64,000 nucleotides of DNA, taken from Microvirga arsenatis. GTDB taxonomy: Bacteria > Pseudomonadota > Alphaproteobacteria > Rhizobiales > Beijerinckiaceae. Both the position numbers and the translations under genes were made by a program. Within the stretch, counting starts at the first letter, position 1. Every line of letters begins with the position of its first letter. This document shows, piece by piece, positions 50,723 to 60,000 of this stretch. The notes beneath the pieces are model-generated. The model searched no databases. It worked only from the letters and a program-made list of their open reading frames with translations, and was not told the origin of the DNA. Where the stretch lies: the NCBI RefSeq assembly GCF_009910705.1, contig NZ_JAAAXJ010000002.1, positions 1-64,000 of the forward strand. The letters run 5' to 3'.

Positions 50723-51040
50723 TCAACCGGACCGTGCGGCCTCGGGTTCCCCCTGCGATGCCGTGGCACGGGTCTCGCTGCGGTCGTTGCGGATCTTCAG
50801 CGCAAGGATGGTGCCGCTCAAGGCAAGGCTCAGCAGGTTGAAGACGATGAGCGGCCAGCTCCCGATCAGGAAGCCGTAAGCCGACCACAGCACGAAGGCG
50901 GTGACGGTGACCAGGTACATGCGCTTGGAGATGGCGGCCGTGTCGCGCTCCCGCCAGGCTTTGAGCACCTGCGGCACGAAGCTCGAGGTCGACAGGATTC
51001 CGGCGACGGTCGCCAGAAGCGTCGGCAGCCAATCCGCCAT
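50723..51040 (-). CDS. SemiSWEET-type sugar transporter
   Basis: A 105-residue membrane protein with three helices (LLATVAGILSTSSFVPQVL; MYLVTVTAFVLWSAYGFLIG; IVFNLLSLALSGTILALKI), the single triple-helix bundle that dimerises in bacterial SemiSWEETs. The hallmark Pro-Gln is in SFVPQVLKAW near residue 22. Such proteins allow passive sugar passage across the inner membrane. It precedes the topoisomerase gene on the minus strand and diverges from a glycosyltransferase. The sugar is unknown. Confidence 0.88.
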   Translation of the reverse strand: MADWLPTLLATVAGILSTSSFVPQVLKAWRERDTAAISKRMYLVTVTAFVLWSAYGFLIGSWPLIVFNLLSLALSGTILALKIRNDRSETRATASQGEPEAARSG

Positions 51041-51102
51041 GAGAATCCTCCCGTTGAGCGAACCGACGGCAACGGGCGTCGCCGAAGGGGAGTTCCCTTC
51101 TC

Positions 51103-52302
51103 GTGCCCTGGGGCGTTAGAAGAGCGCAGCCGTCTCACCCGGATCGTCCCTTGCCCGCCTCTCCTTTTCCCGACCTTCAAGGCCGCACGCTCGTCTTCGT
51201 CGTCACCGAGGACTGGTTCTTCGCCTCCCACTTCCTGCCCATGGCCCGGGCCGCGCGCGAGCTGGGGCTCGCGGTCGCCGTGGTCACGCGGGTGCGCGAC
51301 CACCGGGGGGCCATCGAGGCCGCGGGGGCGAGGGTGATCCCGCTCGAGGCGGAGCGGCGCAGCCTGAACCCTATGGCGGCGGGCTATGCCGCAGGCCAGC
51401 TCGCCGCCATCCTCAAGGCCGAGAAGGCCGACCTCGTCCATTGCATCGCCCTGAAGAGCATCCTGGTCGGGGGCTTCGCCGCCACGCTCGCCGGGATCGG
51501 GCCCAGGGTCTATGCGCTCACGGGCTCCGGCTTTCTGGGGGCGCGAACCGACACGGTCGGGCGCCTCTCGCAGCGGGCCGTGCGCCTCCTGGTGCGCGGC
51601 CTGGAGACCGCCAGAACCCGTTACCTCTTCGAGAACACGGACGATCCCGGGCTGCTGGGCCTCGACCCGGCGGACGCCCGCGTCACGATCCTCGGCGGCG
51701 CCGGCGTCGACCCGGACACCCTCAGGCCCGAGCCCCTGCCGGCCCAGCCGCCGCTCAAGGTGGCGGTCGTCGCCCGCATGCTCTGGTCCAAGGGCATCGA
51801 CCTCGCCGTGGAGGCCGTTCGCCGGGCCCGGGCGGAGGGCGCGGCCGTTGAGCTCTCCCTCTACGGTGCGCCCGACCCCTCGAACCCGAAGGCGGTTCCG
51901 GAGGAGACCCTGAAGACCTGGAGCGCAGAGCCGGGGATCGCCTGGCATGGCACGACCCGCGACATCGCGGGGGTCTGGCGGGAGCACCACGTCGCCTGCC
52001 TGCCCTCCCGCGGCGGCGAGGGCCTGCCGCGGACGCTTCTGGAGGCCGCCGCCTGCGGCCGCGCCATCCTCACCACGGACGTGCCCGGCTGCCGGACCCT
52101 CGTGCGCGACGGGATCGAGGGTCTTCTCGTGCCCTCCGGCGACCCGGCGGGCCTCGCGCAGGCCCTCATCGCCCTGGCGCGCGAGCCGGACCGCGTCGCC
52201 CGCATGGGCGAGGCCGCCCGCGCCCGGGTTCTCGACGGCTTCACGGAACGGGACGTGATGGAGAGCGTCAAGAATCTGTACCGCTCGATGCTCACCCCAT
52301 GA
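51103..52302 (+). CDS. Glycosyltransferase family 4
   Basis: A 399-residue GT-B enzyme. The N-terminal domain opens FVVTEDWFFASHFLPMARAA, with VHCIALKSILVG near 115 and ALTGSGFLGAR in place of the usual loop. The C-terminal nucleotide-sugar domain has VAVVARMLWSKGIDLAVEA near 215 and the E-x7-E-like PSRGGEGLPRTLLEAAACG near 306. It probably transfers a sugar to a lipid-linked or surface polysaccharide precursor. The start is uncertain: GTG 51103 has GAAGGGGAG 10 nt upstream and TTG 51151 lies closer to the conserved part. The stop overlaps the next gene's ATG (ATGA). Confidence 0.88.
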   Translation: MPWGVRRAQPSHPDRPLPASPFPDLQGRTLVFVVTEDWFFASHFLPMARAARELGLAVAVVTRVRDHRGAIEAAGARVIPLEAERRSLNPMAAGYAAGQLAAILKAEKADLVHCIALKSILVGGFAATLAGIGPRVYALTGSGFLGARTDTVGRLSQRAVRLLVRGLETARTRYLFENTDDPGLLGLDPADARVTILGGAGVDPDTLRPEPLPAQPPLKVAVVARMLWSKGIDLAVEAVRRARAEGAAVELSLYGAPDPSNPKAVPEETLKTWSAEPGIAWHGTTRDIAGVWREHHVACLPSRGGEGLPRTLLEAAACGRAILTTDVPGCRTLVRDGIEGLLVPSGDPAGLAQALIALAREPDRVARMGEAARARVLDGFTERDVMESVKNLYRSMLTP

Positions 52303-52949
52303 TCGCCGATCCCATCGCCTTCATCCGGGCCGAGACCCGACTCCGACCTGTGCCGCACGCCCCGGAAATTTCCCTTCACGTGGCGGACGAAGCCACGGAA
52401 CTGTGGCGCAAGACTGAAGAAGAACTGGGCGAGATCGGCTTGGCCCCGCCCTTCTGGGCCTTCGCCTGGGCCGGCGGGCAGGCGCTGGCGCGCTACATCC
52501 TCGATCATCCCGAGACGGTTGACGGTCGGCGCGTGCTGGATTTCGCCTCCGGCTCCGGCCTTGTCGCCATCGCGGCCATGAAGGCCGGAGCGGCCGAGGT
52601 GACGGCCTGCGACATCGATCCCTTCGCCATCGCCGCCATCGGCCTCAACGCACAGGCCAACGGCGTCGCGGTGACGCCGATTGCGGTCGACCTCATCGGA
52701 CAGGACAGGGGCTGGGATACGGTGCTCGCCGGCGACATCTGCTACGAGCGCGACCTTGCCGGGCGGGTGGCGGATTGGCTGAACTTCTTGAGCCGGCGCG
52801 GCGCCACGGTTCTGATCGGCGACCCGGGGCGCAGCTATCTCCCCAAGGACCGGCTGGAGAACCTGGCGACCTACGAGGTGCCGGTCACACGCGCCTTGGA
52901 GGACGCGGAGATCAAGCGGTCCAGCGTCTGGTGCTTCCGCCAGCCTTGA
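52299..52949 (+). CDS. Class I methyltransferase, ETF-beta lysine methyltransferase (METTL20/EtfBKMT) type
   Basis: A 216-residue SAM-dependent enzyme. The pre-motif LAPPFWAFAWAGGQALARY near residue 49, SAM-binding VLDFASGSGLVAIAAMKAG near 78, acidic ACDIDPFA near 102 and LAGDICYERD near 145 match the METTL20 group. A homologue in Agrobacterium methylates lysines of the electron-transfer flavoprotein beta subunit, and ribosomal L11 has been suggested as another target. It overlaps the glycosyltransferase by 4 nt, although no etf gene is nearby. The target is inferred. Confidence 0.82.
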   Translation: MIADPIAFIRAETRLRPVPHAPEISLHVADEATELWRKTEEELGEIGLAPPFWAFAWAGGQALARYILDHPETVDGRRVLDFASGSGLVAIAAMKAGAAEVTACDIDPFAIAAIGLNAQANGVAVTPIAVDLIGQDRGWDTVLAGDICYERDLAGRVADWLNFLSRRGATVLIGDPGRSYLPKDRLENLATYEVPVTRALEDAEIKRSSVWCFRQP

Positions 52950-53009
52950 GCTGGCTTTGTATGATGATTTGTTACTTCATTTCCTTGTTTACCTCTCCAA
53001 ACATGGGGT

Positions 53010-53017
53010 GTTATAAC
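53010..53017. promoter_or_regulatory. GTTATAAC palindrome upstream of the Fur-family gene
   Basis: A perfect 8-bp palindrome in an AT-rich stretch (52960-53020), 83 nt before the regulator's ATG. Alphaproteobacterial Zur boxes contain GTTATA-type half-sites, so an autoregulatory site is conceivable. The same octamer occurs at 63166 in the phaR promoter region, which weakens specificity. Confidence 0.3.
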
Positions 53018-53099
53018 CTACCTGAATGAGGTGGCTTCACCCTGTTGCGGGTGCAGCCTCGCATTGATTCTCAACTCTTCCCCACGAAGGACGATCCCG

Positions 53100-53603
53100 A
53101 TGGTCCATGCCCCGTCCCTGCCCCATGCCCTTCCGGCCGCGGGCCTGCCCTTCCAGGCACCACACGGCTCCAAGACGAAGCAGGTGCTGGCCCGATCGGA
53201 AGCTCTATGCCGCACGCGGGGCGCCCGGCTCACCCCCATCCGCAAGCGTGTGCTCGAGACGCTTCTGGACGCGCCCAAGCCCCTCGGAGCCTATGACATC
53301 GCCGACGTGCTCGCCTCCCATGGGCGACGCATGGCTCCGATCACGGTCTATCGCGCCCTGGACTTCCTGATCGAGCAGGGCCTCGCCTACCGGATCGCGA
53401 GCCGGAACGCCTATGTGGCCGGAACCAGCGGCCGGGAGACGACCGCCTTCCTGATCTGCGAAGCCTGCGGCGACGCCACCGAGGTCGCCTCGCCAGAGGT
53501 GAGCGAGGCCGTGTTCAAGGTGCTGGCGCAGCAGGGCTACCAGCCCCGCGCCCGCGTGCTGGAGATCACGGGCCGCTGCGCCCATTGCCAGGATGTCCAT
53601 TGA
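53100..53603 (+). CDS. Fur-family metal-responsive regulator (Zur-like)
   Basis: A 167-residue repressor. The N-terminal winged helix spans residues about 35-105 (RLTPIRKRVLETLLDAP, then APITVYRALDFLIEQGLAYRI, with the recognition helix at TVYRALDFL). The dimerisation domain has FLICEACGDATEV and the C-terminal CAHCQ, giving two CxxC pairs for the structural zinc. The sequence resembles Zur rather than Fe-Fur or Irr; it lacks the HHDH string of Fur. A 24-residue extension precedes the HTH. No zinc-uptake genes adjoin it. ATG 53100 is chosen for the typical N-terminus. Confidence 0.85.
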   Translation: MVHAPSLPHALPAAGLPFQAPHGSKTKQVLARSEALCRTRGARLTPIRKRVLETLLDAPKPLGAYDIADVLASHGRRMAPITVYRALDFLIEQGLAYRIASRNAYVAGTSGRETTAFLICEACGDATEVASPEVSEAVFKVLAQQGYQPRARVLEITGRCAHCQDVH

Positions 53604-53691
53604 ACGCGCGAGCCTAGGCCGCGCTTGACGAAGAGGGCTTTTGGCATCAGCTAAACGGCGGCAGCCCGGAGCTGCCGTCGTGGATTGCAGC

Positions 53692-54978
53692 ATGCCCCTC
53701 ACCTCGTCCCCCGAGATCCAAACCGCCCCCGAGGTCCTGGCCGGCCCGGCTCCGCGCCACCGCACGGTGGGCGTGCGCGTCGGTTCCGTCATGGTCGGAG
53801 GCGGCGCGCCGATCGTGGTGCAGTCCATGACCAACACGGACACGGCGGACGTGGACGCGACCGTGGCCCAGGTGGCGGCGCTCGCCCGGGCGGGTTCCGA
53901 GATCGTGCGCATCACCGTCGACCGGGACGAGGCGGCAGCGGCGGTTCCCAGGATCCGCGAACGGCTGGACCGGCTCGGCGTCGACGTGCCCCTCGTCGGC
54001 GACTTCCATTATATCGGCCACCAGCTGCTCGCCGATCATCCAGCCTGCGCCGAAGCGCTCGCCAAGTACCGCATCAACCCCGGCAATGTGGGCTTCAGGG
54101 AGAAGAAGGACCGGCAGTTCGGCGCGATCGTCGAGCAGGCGATCCGGCACGGCAAGGCCGTGCGCATCGGCGCCAACTGGGGCTCCCTCGACCAGGAGCT
54201 CCTGACCCACCTCATGGACGAGAATGCCCGCTCGGCCAGCCCGCGCGACATGCGCTGGGTCACCCGGGAGGCCATGGTCCAGTCGGCGCTGCTCTCCGCC
54301 GCCCGCGCCGAGGAGATCGGACTGGGCAAGGACCGCATCATCCTCTCGGCGAAGGTGTCCGCGGTGCAGGACCTGATCGCCGTCTACCAGGAACTCGCCC
54401 GCCGCTCCGACTATGCGATCCATCTGGGCCTCACGGAGGCCGGCATGGGAACGAAGGGCATCGTCGCCTCCTCCGCCGCCATCGGCATCCTGCTGCAGCA
54501 GGGCATCGGCGACACGATCCGCTACTCCCTGACCCCGGAACCCGGCGGCGACCGGACCCTGGAGGTCAAGACGGCCCAGGAACTCCTCCAGACCATGGGC
54601 TTTCGCACCTTCGTGCCCCTGGTGGCCGCCTGCCCCGGCTGCGGGCGAACCACGTCCTCCGTCTTCCAGGAGCTGGCGCGCGACATCCAGAACTGGATCT
54701 CCGCCTCCATGCCCGAATGGCGGCGCACCTATCCGGGCGTCGAGAACCTGAACGTGGCGGTCATGGGCTGCATCGTGAACGGGCCGGGCGAGTCGAAGCA
54801 CGCGCATATCGGCATTTCGCTGCCCGGTACCGGCGAGCAGCCGGCGGCCCCCGTCTTCATCGACGGCAGGAAGGCCATGACCCTGCGCGGGCCGACGCTC
54901 GCCCAGGACTTCCAGAAGATCGTCCTCGACTATATCGAGAAGAATTACGGCCAGCCCGGGCGCGACGCCGCCGAGTGA
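53692..54978 (+). CDS. ispG: 4-hydroxy-3-methylbut-2-enyl diphosphate synthase (IspG)
   Basis: A 428-residue iron-sulfur enzyme of the MEP isoprenoid pathway. The TIM-barrel part has [20 protein letters not shown] near residue 33, [12 protein letters not shown] near 98 and [10 protein letters not shown] near 122. The [4Fe-4S] cysteines lie in [10 protein letters not shown] near 310 and [11 protein letters not shown] near 358. It reductively converts MEcPP to HMBPP. It fits the later prenyl synthase gene functionally. The ATG at 53692 is preferred over a TTG at 53641. No strong ribosome site is seen. Confidence 0.97.
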   Translation: MPLTSSPEIQTAPEVLAGPAPRHRTVGVRVGSVMVGGGAPIVVQSMTNTDTADVDATVAQVAALARAGSEIVRITVDRDEAAAAVPRIRERLDRLGVDVPLVGDFHYIGHQLLADHPACAEALAKYRINPGNVGFREKKDRQFGAIVEQAIRHGKAVRIGANWGSLDQELLTHLMDENARSASPRDMRWVTREAMVQSALLSAARAEEIGLGKDRIILSAKVSAVQDLIAVYQELARRSDYAIHLGLTEAGMGTKGIVASSAAIGILLQQGIGDTIRYSLTPEPGGDRTLEVKTAQELLQTMGFRTFVPLVAACPGCGRTTSSVFQELARDIQNWISASMPEWRRTYPGVENLNVAVMGCIVNGPGESKHAHIGISLPGTGEQPAAPVFIDGRKAMTLRGPTLAQDFQKIVLDYIEKNYGQPGRDAAE

Positions 54979-55160
54979 GGCGACCAAAGCCCTATGGAAC
55001 CTTGAGTGAAATTCCGTTTTAAGCTGAGGCGCGGTGTGCTAGACAGCCGCCGCGCCGGCAGTGACGGCCGCTGCGTTCTTGAGAAGGGGCCGCCCTTCGT
55101 CGTTAGCAGGGTTATTTCAACAAGGGCCGTCGGCGGGCACATCCGCAAAGAAAAGCACCC

Positions 55161-57107
55161 ATGGCAGAACAGCATGCTGTCGCCCCCGGACATGCGGATT
55201 CCGCAGTCCCCGAGGCTACCCTTCCCGAAAACCGCCACCAGGCGAGCTTCTGGACCCTGACCCTTGGCGCCATCGGCGTCGTCTACGGCGATATCGGTAC
55301 CAGCCCCCTCTATGCCATGCGCGAGACGGTCGCTGCCGCAACCGGCGGGCACCATGGCGTTCCGGTCGACCTGACCCGCGAGCTGGTGATCAGCATCCTG
55401 TCGCTGCTGCTCTGGGCCTTGATCCTCACGGTTACCGTCAAATACGTGATTCTCCTGCTGCGGGCGGACAACAAGGGCGAGGGCGGCTCCCTGACCCTGG
55501 TCGCCCTGACGCAGCTCGCCCTCGGGCGCCGAAGCCTCCCTGTGCTCATGATGGGCATGGCAGGAGCAGCTCTGTTCTATGGCGACGCCGCGATCACGCC
55601 GGCCATTTCCGTGCTCTCGGCCCTGGAAGGCCTGAAGCTGGTCGCCCCCTCCTTCGAGGCTTATGTCCTGCCAGGAGCCCTGGCGATTCTGATTGGCCTT
55701 TTCGCCGTGCAAAGTCGCGGCACCGGTAAGGTCGCCACTTTCTTTGGCCCCCTTACCCTCCTGTGGTTCGTGACCATGGCCGGCCTCGGCCTCCTGCATA
55801 TCGCCGACGATTGGGAGGTCCTGCTCTCGTTCAACCCCTATTACGGCGTGTCCTTCCTGGTCACCCACCCAGGAACCGCCTTCGCCATTCTCGGAAGCGT
55901 GTGTCTTGCGGTGACCGGAGCGGAGGCGCTCTACGCGGATCTGGGCCATTTCGGCCGCAAGCCCATCCGCATGGCCTGGGGCACGGTGGTCTTTCCAGCC
56001 CTCGCTCTGAACTATCTCGGTCAGGGCGCGCTTGTCCTGTCGAACCCCGAATCCATCGCCAACCCGTTCTTCCTGCTGGCGCCTCCCTGGCTGCTCCTGC
56101 CAGTTGTTATCCTGGCCACCCTCGCGACCATCGTTGCGAGCCAGGCGGTGATCACCGGCGCCTTCTCCCTGACGCGCCAGGCGGTGCAGCTCGGCATCCT
56201 GCCGCGCCTTGAGGTGCGCTTCACGTCCGAAACGCATCAGGGCCAGATCTATCTGCCGCGGGTGAACTGGTTCCTGCTCGCCGCCGTCGTGACCCTGGTG
56301 ATTCTGTTCGGCTCCTCGAGCAGCCTGGCCAGCGCCTACGGCATTGCGGTCTTCGGGACCATGGTGGTCACCACCCTGCTCGCCTGCGTGGTGATGAGCC
56401 GGAGCTGGGGCTGGGGGCCGTTGAAGACAGGCTTGATAATGGTTCCCCTGCTGCTGATCGACCTCACCTTCCTGTCCTCGAACCTGGTGAAGCTCCTGGA
56501 CGGCGGCTACGTGCCGCTTTTGATCGCCGGCACCTTCTTCGTGCTCATGTGGACCTGGGTGAAGGGAACCCGGATCCTGTTCGAGAAGACCCGCAAGATC
56601 GACGTGCCCTTCCTCGAGCTGGTGCAGATGCTGGAGAAAAGCCCGCCGCACCGGGTGAAGGGCACCGCCGTGTTCCTGACGAGCGACCCGGACACGGCCC
56701 CAGCCGCGCTGCTGCACAACCTCAAGCACAACAAGGTGCTGCACGAGAAGAACGTGATCCTCACCGTCAACAGCGCGGACGTTCCCCGCGTGGAGGACGA
56801 GGACCGCGTCTCCATCGAGCATGTGGGCGATTCGTTCTGGCGCATCCGCCTCACCTACGGCTACATGGAGACGCCCAACATCCCGCGCGGGCTCGCGATC
56901 CTGCGCAAGCAGGGCTTCAAGTTCGACATCATGGCGACGTCGTTCTTCCTGTCGCGGCGCTCGATCCGCCCGGCGAGCCAGTCGGGCATGCCGCTCTGGC
57001 AGGACAAGCTGTTCATCAGCCTCGCGAAATCGGCGAGCGACGCCACGGACTTCTTCCAGATCCCGACCGGACGCGTGGTGGAGGTGGGCACCCAGGTGAC
57101 CGTATAG
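55161..57107 (+). CDS. kup: Potassium uptake transporter Kup
   Basis: A 648-residue inner-membrane KUP/HAK/KT transporter, the normal length (E. coli 622). The N-terminal helix contains [20 protein letters not shown] near residue 32, the family hallmark, with [17 protein letters not shown] near 110 and [19 protein letters not shown] near 138. About twelve membrane helices run to residue 440, and the soluble C-terminal region follows. It imports K+ with protons. The 182-nt gap after ispG holds its promoter, but no clear box is visible. The downstream GNAT gene starts 43 nt after its stop. Confidence 0.97.
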   Translation: MAEQHAVAPGHADSAVPEATLPENRHQASFWTLTLGAIGVVYGDIGTSPLYAMRETVAAATGGHHGVPVDLTRELVISILSLLLWALILTVTVKYVILLLRADNKGEGGSLTLVALTQLALGRRSLPVLMMGMAGAALFYGDAAITPAISVLSALEGLKLVAPSFEAYVLPGALAILIGLFAVQSRGTGKVATFFGPLTLLWFVTMAGLGLLHIADDWEVLLSFNPYYGVSFLVTHPGTAFAILGSVCLAVTGAEALYADLGHFGRKPIRMAWGTVVFPALALNYLGQGALVLSNPESIANPFFLLAPPWLLLPVVILATLATIVASQAVITGAFSLTRQAVQLGILPRLEVRFTSETHQGQIYLPRVNWFLLAAVVTLVILFGSSSSLASAYGIAVFGTMVVTTLLACVVMSRSWGWGPLKTGLIMVPLLLIDLTFLSSNLVKLLDGGYVPLLIAGTFFVLMWTWVKGTRILFEKTRKIDVPFLELVQMLEKSPPHRVKGTAVFLTSDPDTAPAALLHNLKHNKVLHEKNVILTVNSADVPRVEDEDRVSIEHVGDSFWRIRLTYGYMETPNIPRGLAILRKQGFKFDIMATSFFLSRRSIRPASQSGMPLWQDKLFISLAKSASDATDFFQIPTGRVVEVGTQVTV

Positions 57108-57150
57108 GCCGGTTGCCCTCCCGGCGGCGCGATGTCACCTTCGTGCCGCC

Positions 57151-57702
57151 ATGACCGACATCACGCTCATCCGCCCCAGCCTCGCGTGGCTGCCGGCCTA
57201 CGAAGACGCCCTCGCCCGCGGCTGGTCGCCGAACACCGACCAGGATGTGAGCCGCGAGCAGCTGCGGCAGCTGCGGCGCGACCCCGAGCAGTTCCTCCAC
57301 GACCTTTACAACAGCCCCATGATCCGCCGGCCCGATGGGCGGGAGGTGCCCCGCCTGCCCGCCCACGACTTCTGGATCAGCGACGGCGCGTTCTGCGGCC
57401 GCATCGGCTTCCGCTTCCAGCGCGGCACGGAGGAGTTGCCGGCTCATTCCTACGGCCATATCGGCTACACCATCGTGCCCTGGAAGCAGCGGCGCGGCTA
57501 CGCAACGCAGGCCCTGCGGATGATCCTGCCCGTCTGCCGGGCGGAAGGGTTTTCCCGGGTCCTCATCACCTGCGACGACGACAACGAGCCTTCGCGCAAG
57601 GTGATCCTGGCCAATGGCGGCGTGCCGGCCGGCACCGTGCCGCACACCACCCGGCCCGGCCACGTGAAGCTCGCATTCTGGGTGCCTACCGAGCCGGGCT
57701 GA
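57151..57702 (+). CDS. GNAT-family N-acetyltransferase
   Basis: A 183-residue protein with a C-terminal GNAT fold: FWISDGAFCGRIGFRFQRG near residue 74, GHIGYTIVPWKQRRGYATQ near 107 (acetyl-CoA loop R-R-G-Y-A-T) and LITCDDDNEPSRKVILANGG near 140. The tryptophan-containing WKQRRGYA pattern resembles amino-acid or ribosomal-protein acetyltransferases. Start ATG 57151 follows kup by 43 nt. It converges on the prenyl synthase gene. No substrate can be assigned. Confidence 0.85.
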   Translation: MTDITLIRPSLAWLPAYEDALARGWSPNTDQDVSREQLRQLRRDPEQFLHDLYNSPMIRRPDGREVPRLPAHDFWISDGAFCGRIGFRFQRGTEELPAHSYGHIGYTIVPWKQRRGYATQALRMILPVCRAEGFSRVLITCDDDNEPSRKVILANGGVPAGTVPHTTRPGHVKLAFWVPTEPG

Positions 57703-57717
57703 CGACAGGCTTGCCCC

Positions 57718-58641
57718 TCACACCTGCCGCTCGACCACGAAGCGCACCGCCTCCCGCAGGATCTGCGCCCGCGGGCCGAAGGAATCGAGGGAGGCCTCCG
57801 CCTCCTCCACGAGGCGGCGGCACTCCCGGCGCGCGCCCTCCATGCCGAGGAGATCCACGAGGGTGGCCTTGCCCTTCTCCTGGTCCTTGCCGGTGCGCTT
57901 GCCGAGGGCTTCGGCGGAAGCCTCCCGGTCGAGGATGTCGTCCGCCACCTGGAAGGCGGCCCCGAGTGCGCGCCCATACGCCACGAGGCTTTGTCGTGTC
58001 CCGGCATCGGCCTTCCCGAGGATCGCGCCCGCTTCCACGGAAAAGGTGAGGATCGCGCCGGTCTTCATCGCCTGGAGCAGGCGCACGTCGGCCTCCCCGA
58101 GCTCCGCCCGCCCGTAGCGCCCCTCCGCCGAGAGATCGAGGAGCTGGCCCCCGACCATGCCCCCGAGGCCCGAGGCGCGGGCAAGCCCGAGCACGAGATC
58201 GGCGCGGATCGCCGGGTCGGGATCCGTCGCGGGATCGGCCAGAACCTCGAAGGCGAGCGTCTGGAGCGCATCGCCCACGAGGATGGCGGTGGCCTCGTCA
58301 TAGGCCTTGTGCACGGTCGGCCGGCCCCGGCGCAGGTCGTCGTCGTCCATGGAGGGCAGGTCGTCATGCACCAGGGAGTAGCAGTGCAGGAGCTCGACGG
58401 CGCAGCCGGCGCGCAGGGGGCCCTGCCCCTCTGCCCCAAGGAGCCGGGCCGCCTCGATGACGAGGAACGGCCGCAGGCGCTTGCCGCCGCCGAGGGCCGC
58501 ATGCCGCATGGCTGCCATGAGGCGGGGCGGGCGGGCAATCTCGCCGGGAGCGGTTTTGTCTGTTAGCAAGGCCGCGAGAGCTTCTTCGACAACCCTCGCG
58601 GCCTCCGAGAGCCGCGTCGTGAATGTGCTGGATGGCGCCAT
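57718..58641 (-). CDS. ispA: Polyprenyl (farnesyl/geranylgeranyl) diphosphate synthase
   Basis: A 307-residue all-helical prenyltransferase. The first Asp-rich motif is in SLVHDDLPSMDDDDLRRG near residue 95 (D-D-x4-D type), the second is VADDILDREAS near 235, and GGKRLRPFLVIEAARLL near 52 binds diphosphate. Length and motifs match IspA-type C15 synthases; C20 product cannot be excluded. It would use IPP/DMAPP from the MEP pathway (IspG upstream in the window). The ATG at 58641 lies one base from the possible start of mtgA on the other strand (overlapping CATG). Confidence 0.92.
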   Translation of the reverse strand: MAPSSTFTTRLSEAARVVEEALAALLTDKTAPGEIARPPRLMAAMRHAALGGGKRLRPFLVIEAARLLGAEGQGPLRAGCAVELLHCYSLVHDDLPSMDDDDLRRGRPTVHKAYDEATAILVGDALQTLAFEVLADPATDPDPAIRADLVLGLARASGLGGMVGGQLLDLSAEGRYGRAELGEADVRLLQAMKTGAILTFSVEAGAILGKADAGTRQSLVAYGRALGAAFQVADDILDREASAEALGKRTGKDQEKGKATLVDLLGMEGARRECRRLVEEAEASLDSFGPRAQILREAVRFVVERQV

Positions 58642-58744
58642 GGTGAGCCTGGATCCGGGTGGAGCAGCCGCCCCGCCCGAGGAGACGACGGGTGACGGTT
58701 CGAGATCGGGATGGACGCTGCGGTCGGATCGCCCGCGGGCGCCG

Positions 58745-59431
58745 ATGACGCCCGCCCGCCTCCTCCGCCGCTTCGTCCAGATCGGCCTCGGTCTCGTTCT
58801 CTTATGGGTCGCAGCGGTCTTTTGGCTAGGCCTTTTGTACTGGGCCGTGCCCCCGGTCTCCACCCTGATGCTCGGCCGCTGGCTCATGCTCCAGCCCGTG
58901 GAGCGGGATTTCGTGCCCCTCGAGGAGATCTCGCCCAGTCTTCCCCTGGCGGTCCTGACGGCCGAGGACAGCCGCTTCTGCGAGCACAACGGAGTCGATT
59001 GGGATGCCCTGCGCGAGGTGGTGGAGGCCGCCGACGAGGACGGCCCTGCGCGCGGGGCCTCGACGATCCCGATGCAGGTCGCCAAGAACCTTTTCTTGTG
59101 GCCGAGCCGCTCCTACATCCGCAAGGGCCTGGAGATCCCGGTCGCCCTCTACCTCGATCTGATCTGGTCGAAGCGCCGGATGATAGAGGTCTATCTCAAC
59201 ATCGCCGAATGGGGCGAGGGCGTGTTCGGGGCGGAGGCGGCTGCGCAGAAGTATTTTGGGAAATCCGCCAAGAACCTGAATGCCCGCGAGGCCGCCCTTC
59301 TGGCGCGAGCCCTGCCCAATCCCCTCGTCCGCAACCCGGCCCGGCCGCGCCCGGGGCACCGGGCCCTGGCCGGGCAGCTGCAGGTGCGCATGGTGCGGGC
59401 GGCTCCCTTCAGCGACTGCCTGAAGCCCTGA
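58745..59431 (+). CDS. mtgA: Monofunctional peptidoglycan glycosyltransferase
   Basis: A family-51 glycosyltransferase with one N-terminal membrane helix (FVQIGLGLVLLWVAAVFWLG). Catalytic features are AVLTAEDSRFCEHNGVDWDA (the Glu of AEDSRF near residue 75), GASTIPMQVAKNLFLW, SKRRMIEVYLNIAEWGEGV (second catalytic Glu) and GAEAAAQKYFGKSAKNL. It polymerises lipid II into glycan strands at the periplasmic face. I prefer ATG 58745 (228 residues) because the membrane helix starts at once, but an in-frame ATG at 58640 would add 35 low-complexity residues and overlap the ispA start codon. Confidence 0.9.
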   Translation: MTPARLLRRFVQIGLGLVLLWVAAVFWLGLLYWAVPPVSTLMLGRWLMLQPVERDFVPLEEISPSLPLAVLTAEDSRFCEHNGVDWDALREVVEAADEDGPARGASTIPMQVAKNLFLWPSRSYIRKGLEIPVALYLDLIWSKRRMIEVYLNIAEWGEGVFGAEAAAQKYFGKSAKNLNAREAALLARALPNPLVRNPARPRPGHRALAGQLQVRMVRAAPFSDCLKP

Positions 59432-59602
59432 GAGCAGGCCCGCCGGGCTCCGGAACGGCCCTGCGGCAATGAAAAGCAAGCAGATCGCGTCGGGGGACTA
59501 GATATTTCCGCCAGGACCTTGTATGAGGCGCAACCTCATCAAGTTTGAGATGTGAGCGTTCCCCGGTTGAGCGGGCGCTCCGCTATTTACCGGAGACGAG
59601 AA

Positions 59603-59788
59603 ATGGCCGTTCCAAAGAGAAAAACGTCGCCCTCGCGGCGCGGCATGCGTCGCTCCGCCGATGCCTTGAAGGCCCCGACCTACATCGAGGACAAGGATTC
59701 CGGCGAGCTGCGCCGTCCTCACCACATCGACCTGAAGACCGGCATGTACCGCGGCCGTCAGGTCCTGAAGGTGAAGGCCGACGCGTAA
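59603..59788 (+). CDS. rpmF: 50S ribosomal protein L32
   Basis: A 61-residue basic ribosomal protein: [20 protein letters not shown] at the start and [15 protein letters not shown] near the end, typical of alphaproteobacterial L32 without zinc cysteines. GGAGACG is 6-12 nt upstream. It lies alone between mtgA and the degenerate EAL gene, with a strong terminator after it. The 171-nt upstream region should hold its promoter; GAGCGGGCGCTC is a small palindrome at 59569-59580. Confidence 0.96.
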   Translation: MAVPKRKTSPSRRGMRRSADALKAPTYIEDKDSGELRRPHHIDLKTGMYRGRQVLKVKADA

Positions 59789-59813
59789 TCCTCTGCGCGA
59801 TGCAAGCATCGAG

Positions 59814-59841
59814 AACCGGCGCCCCAAGCGCCGGTTTTTTT
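59814..59841 (+). terminator. Intrinsic terminator of rpmF
   Basis: AACCGGCGC (59814-59822), a 5-nt loop and GCGCCGGTT (59828-59836) form a perfect 9-bp stem, followed by TTTTT. Confidence 0.92.
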
Positions 59842-60000
59842 ATGCCCGCAATCCCCAAGGACCCTGATCTTCCAGCGCTTTTTACCCTTCATTAAGCCTG
59901 AGGACCGATCCTGCCGCCTTGGTTTTCGAAGGGATTGCAGCCGGAGCCGCGCCGACGCGCCTGGGCCCTCCCTTCTGCGTATTGTCCGAGGGTGAGCGTG

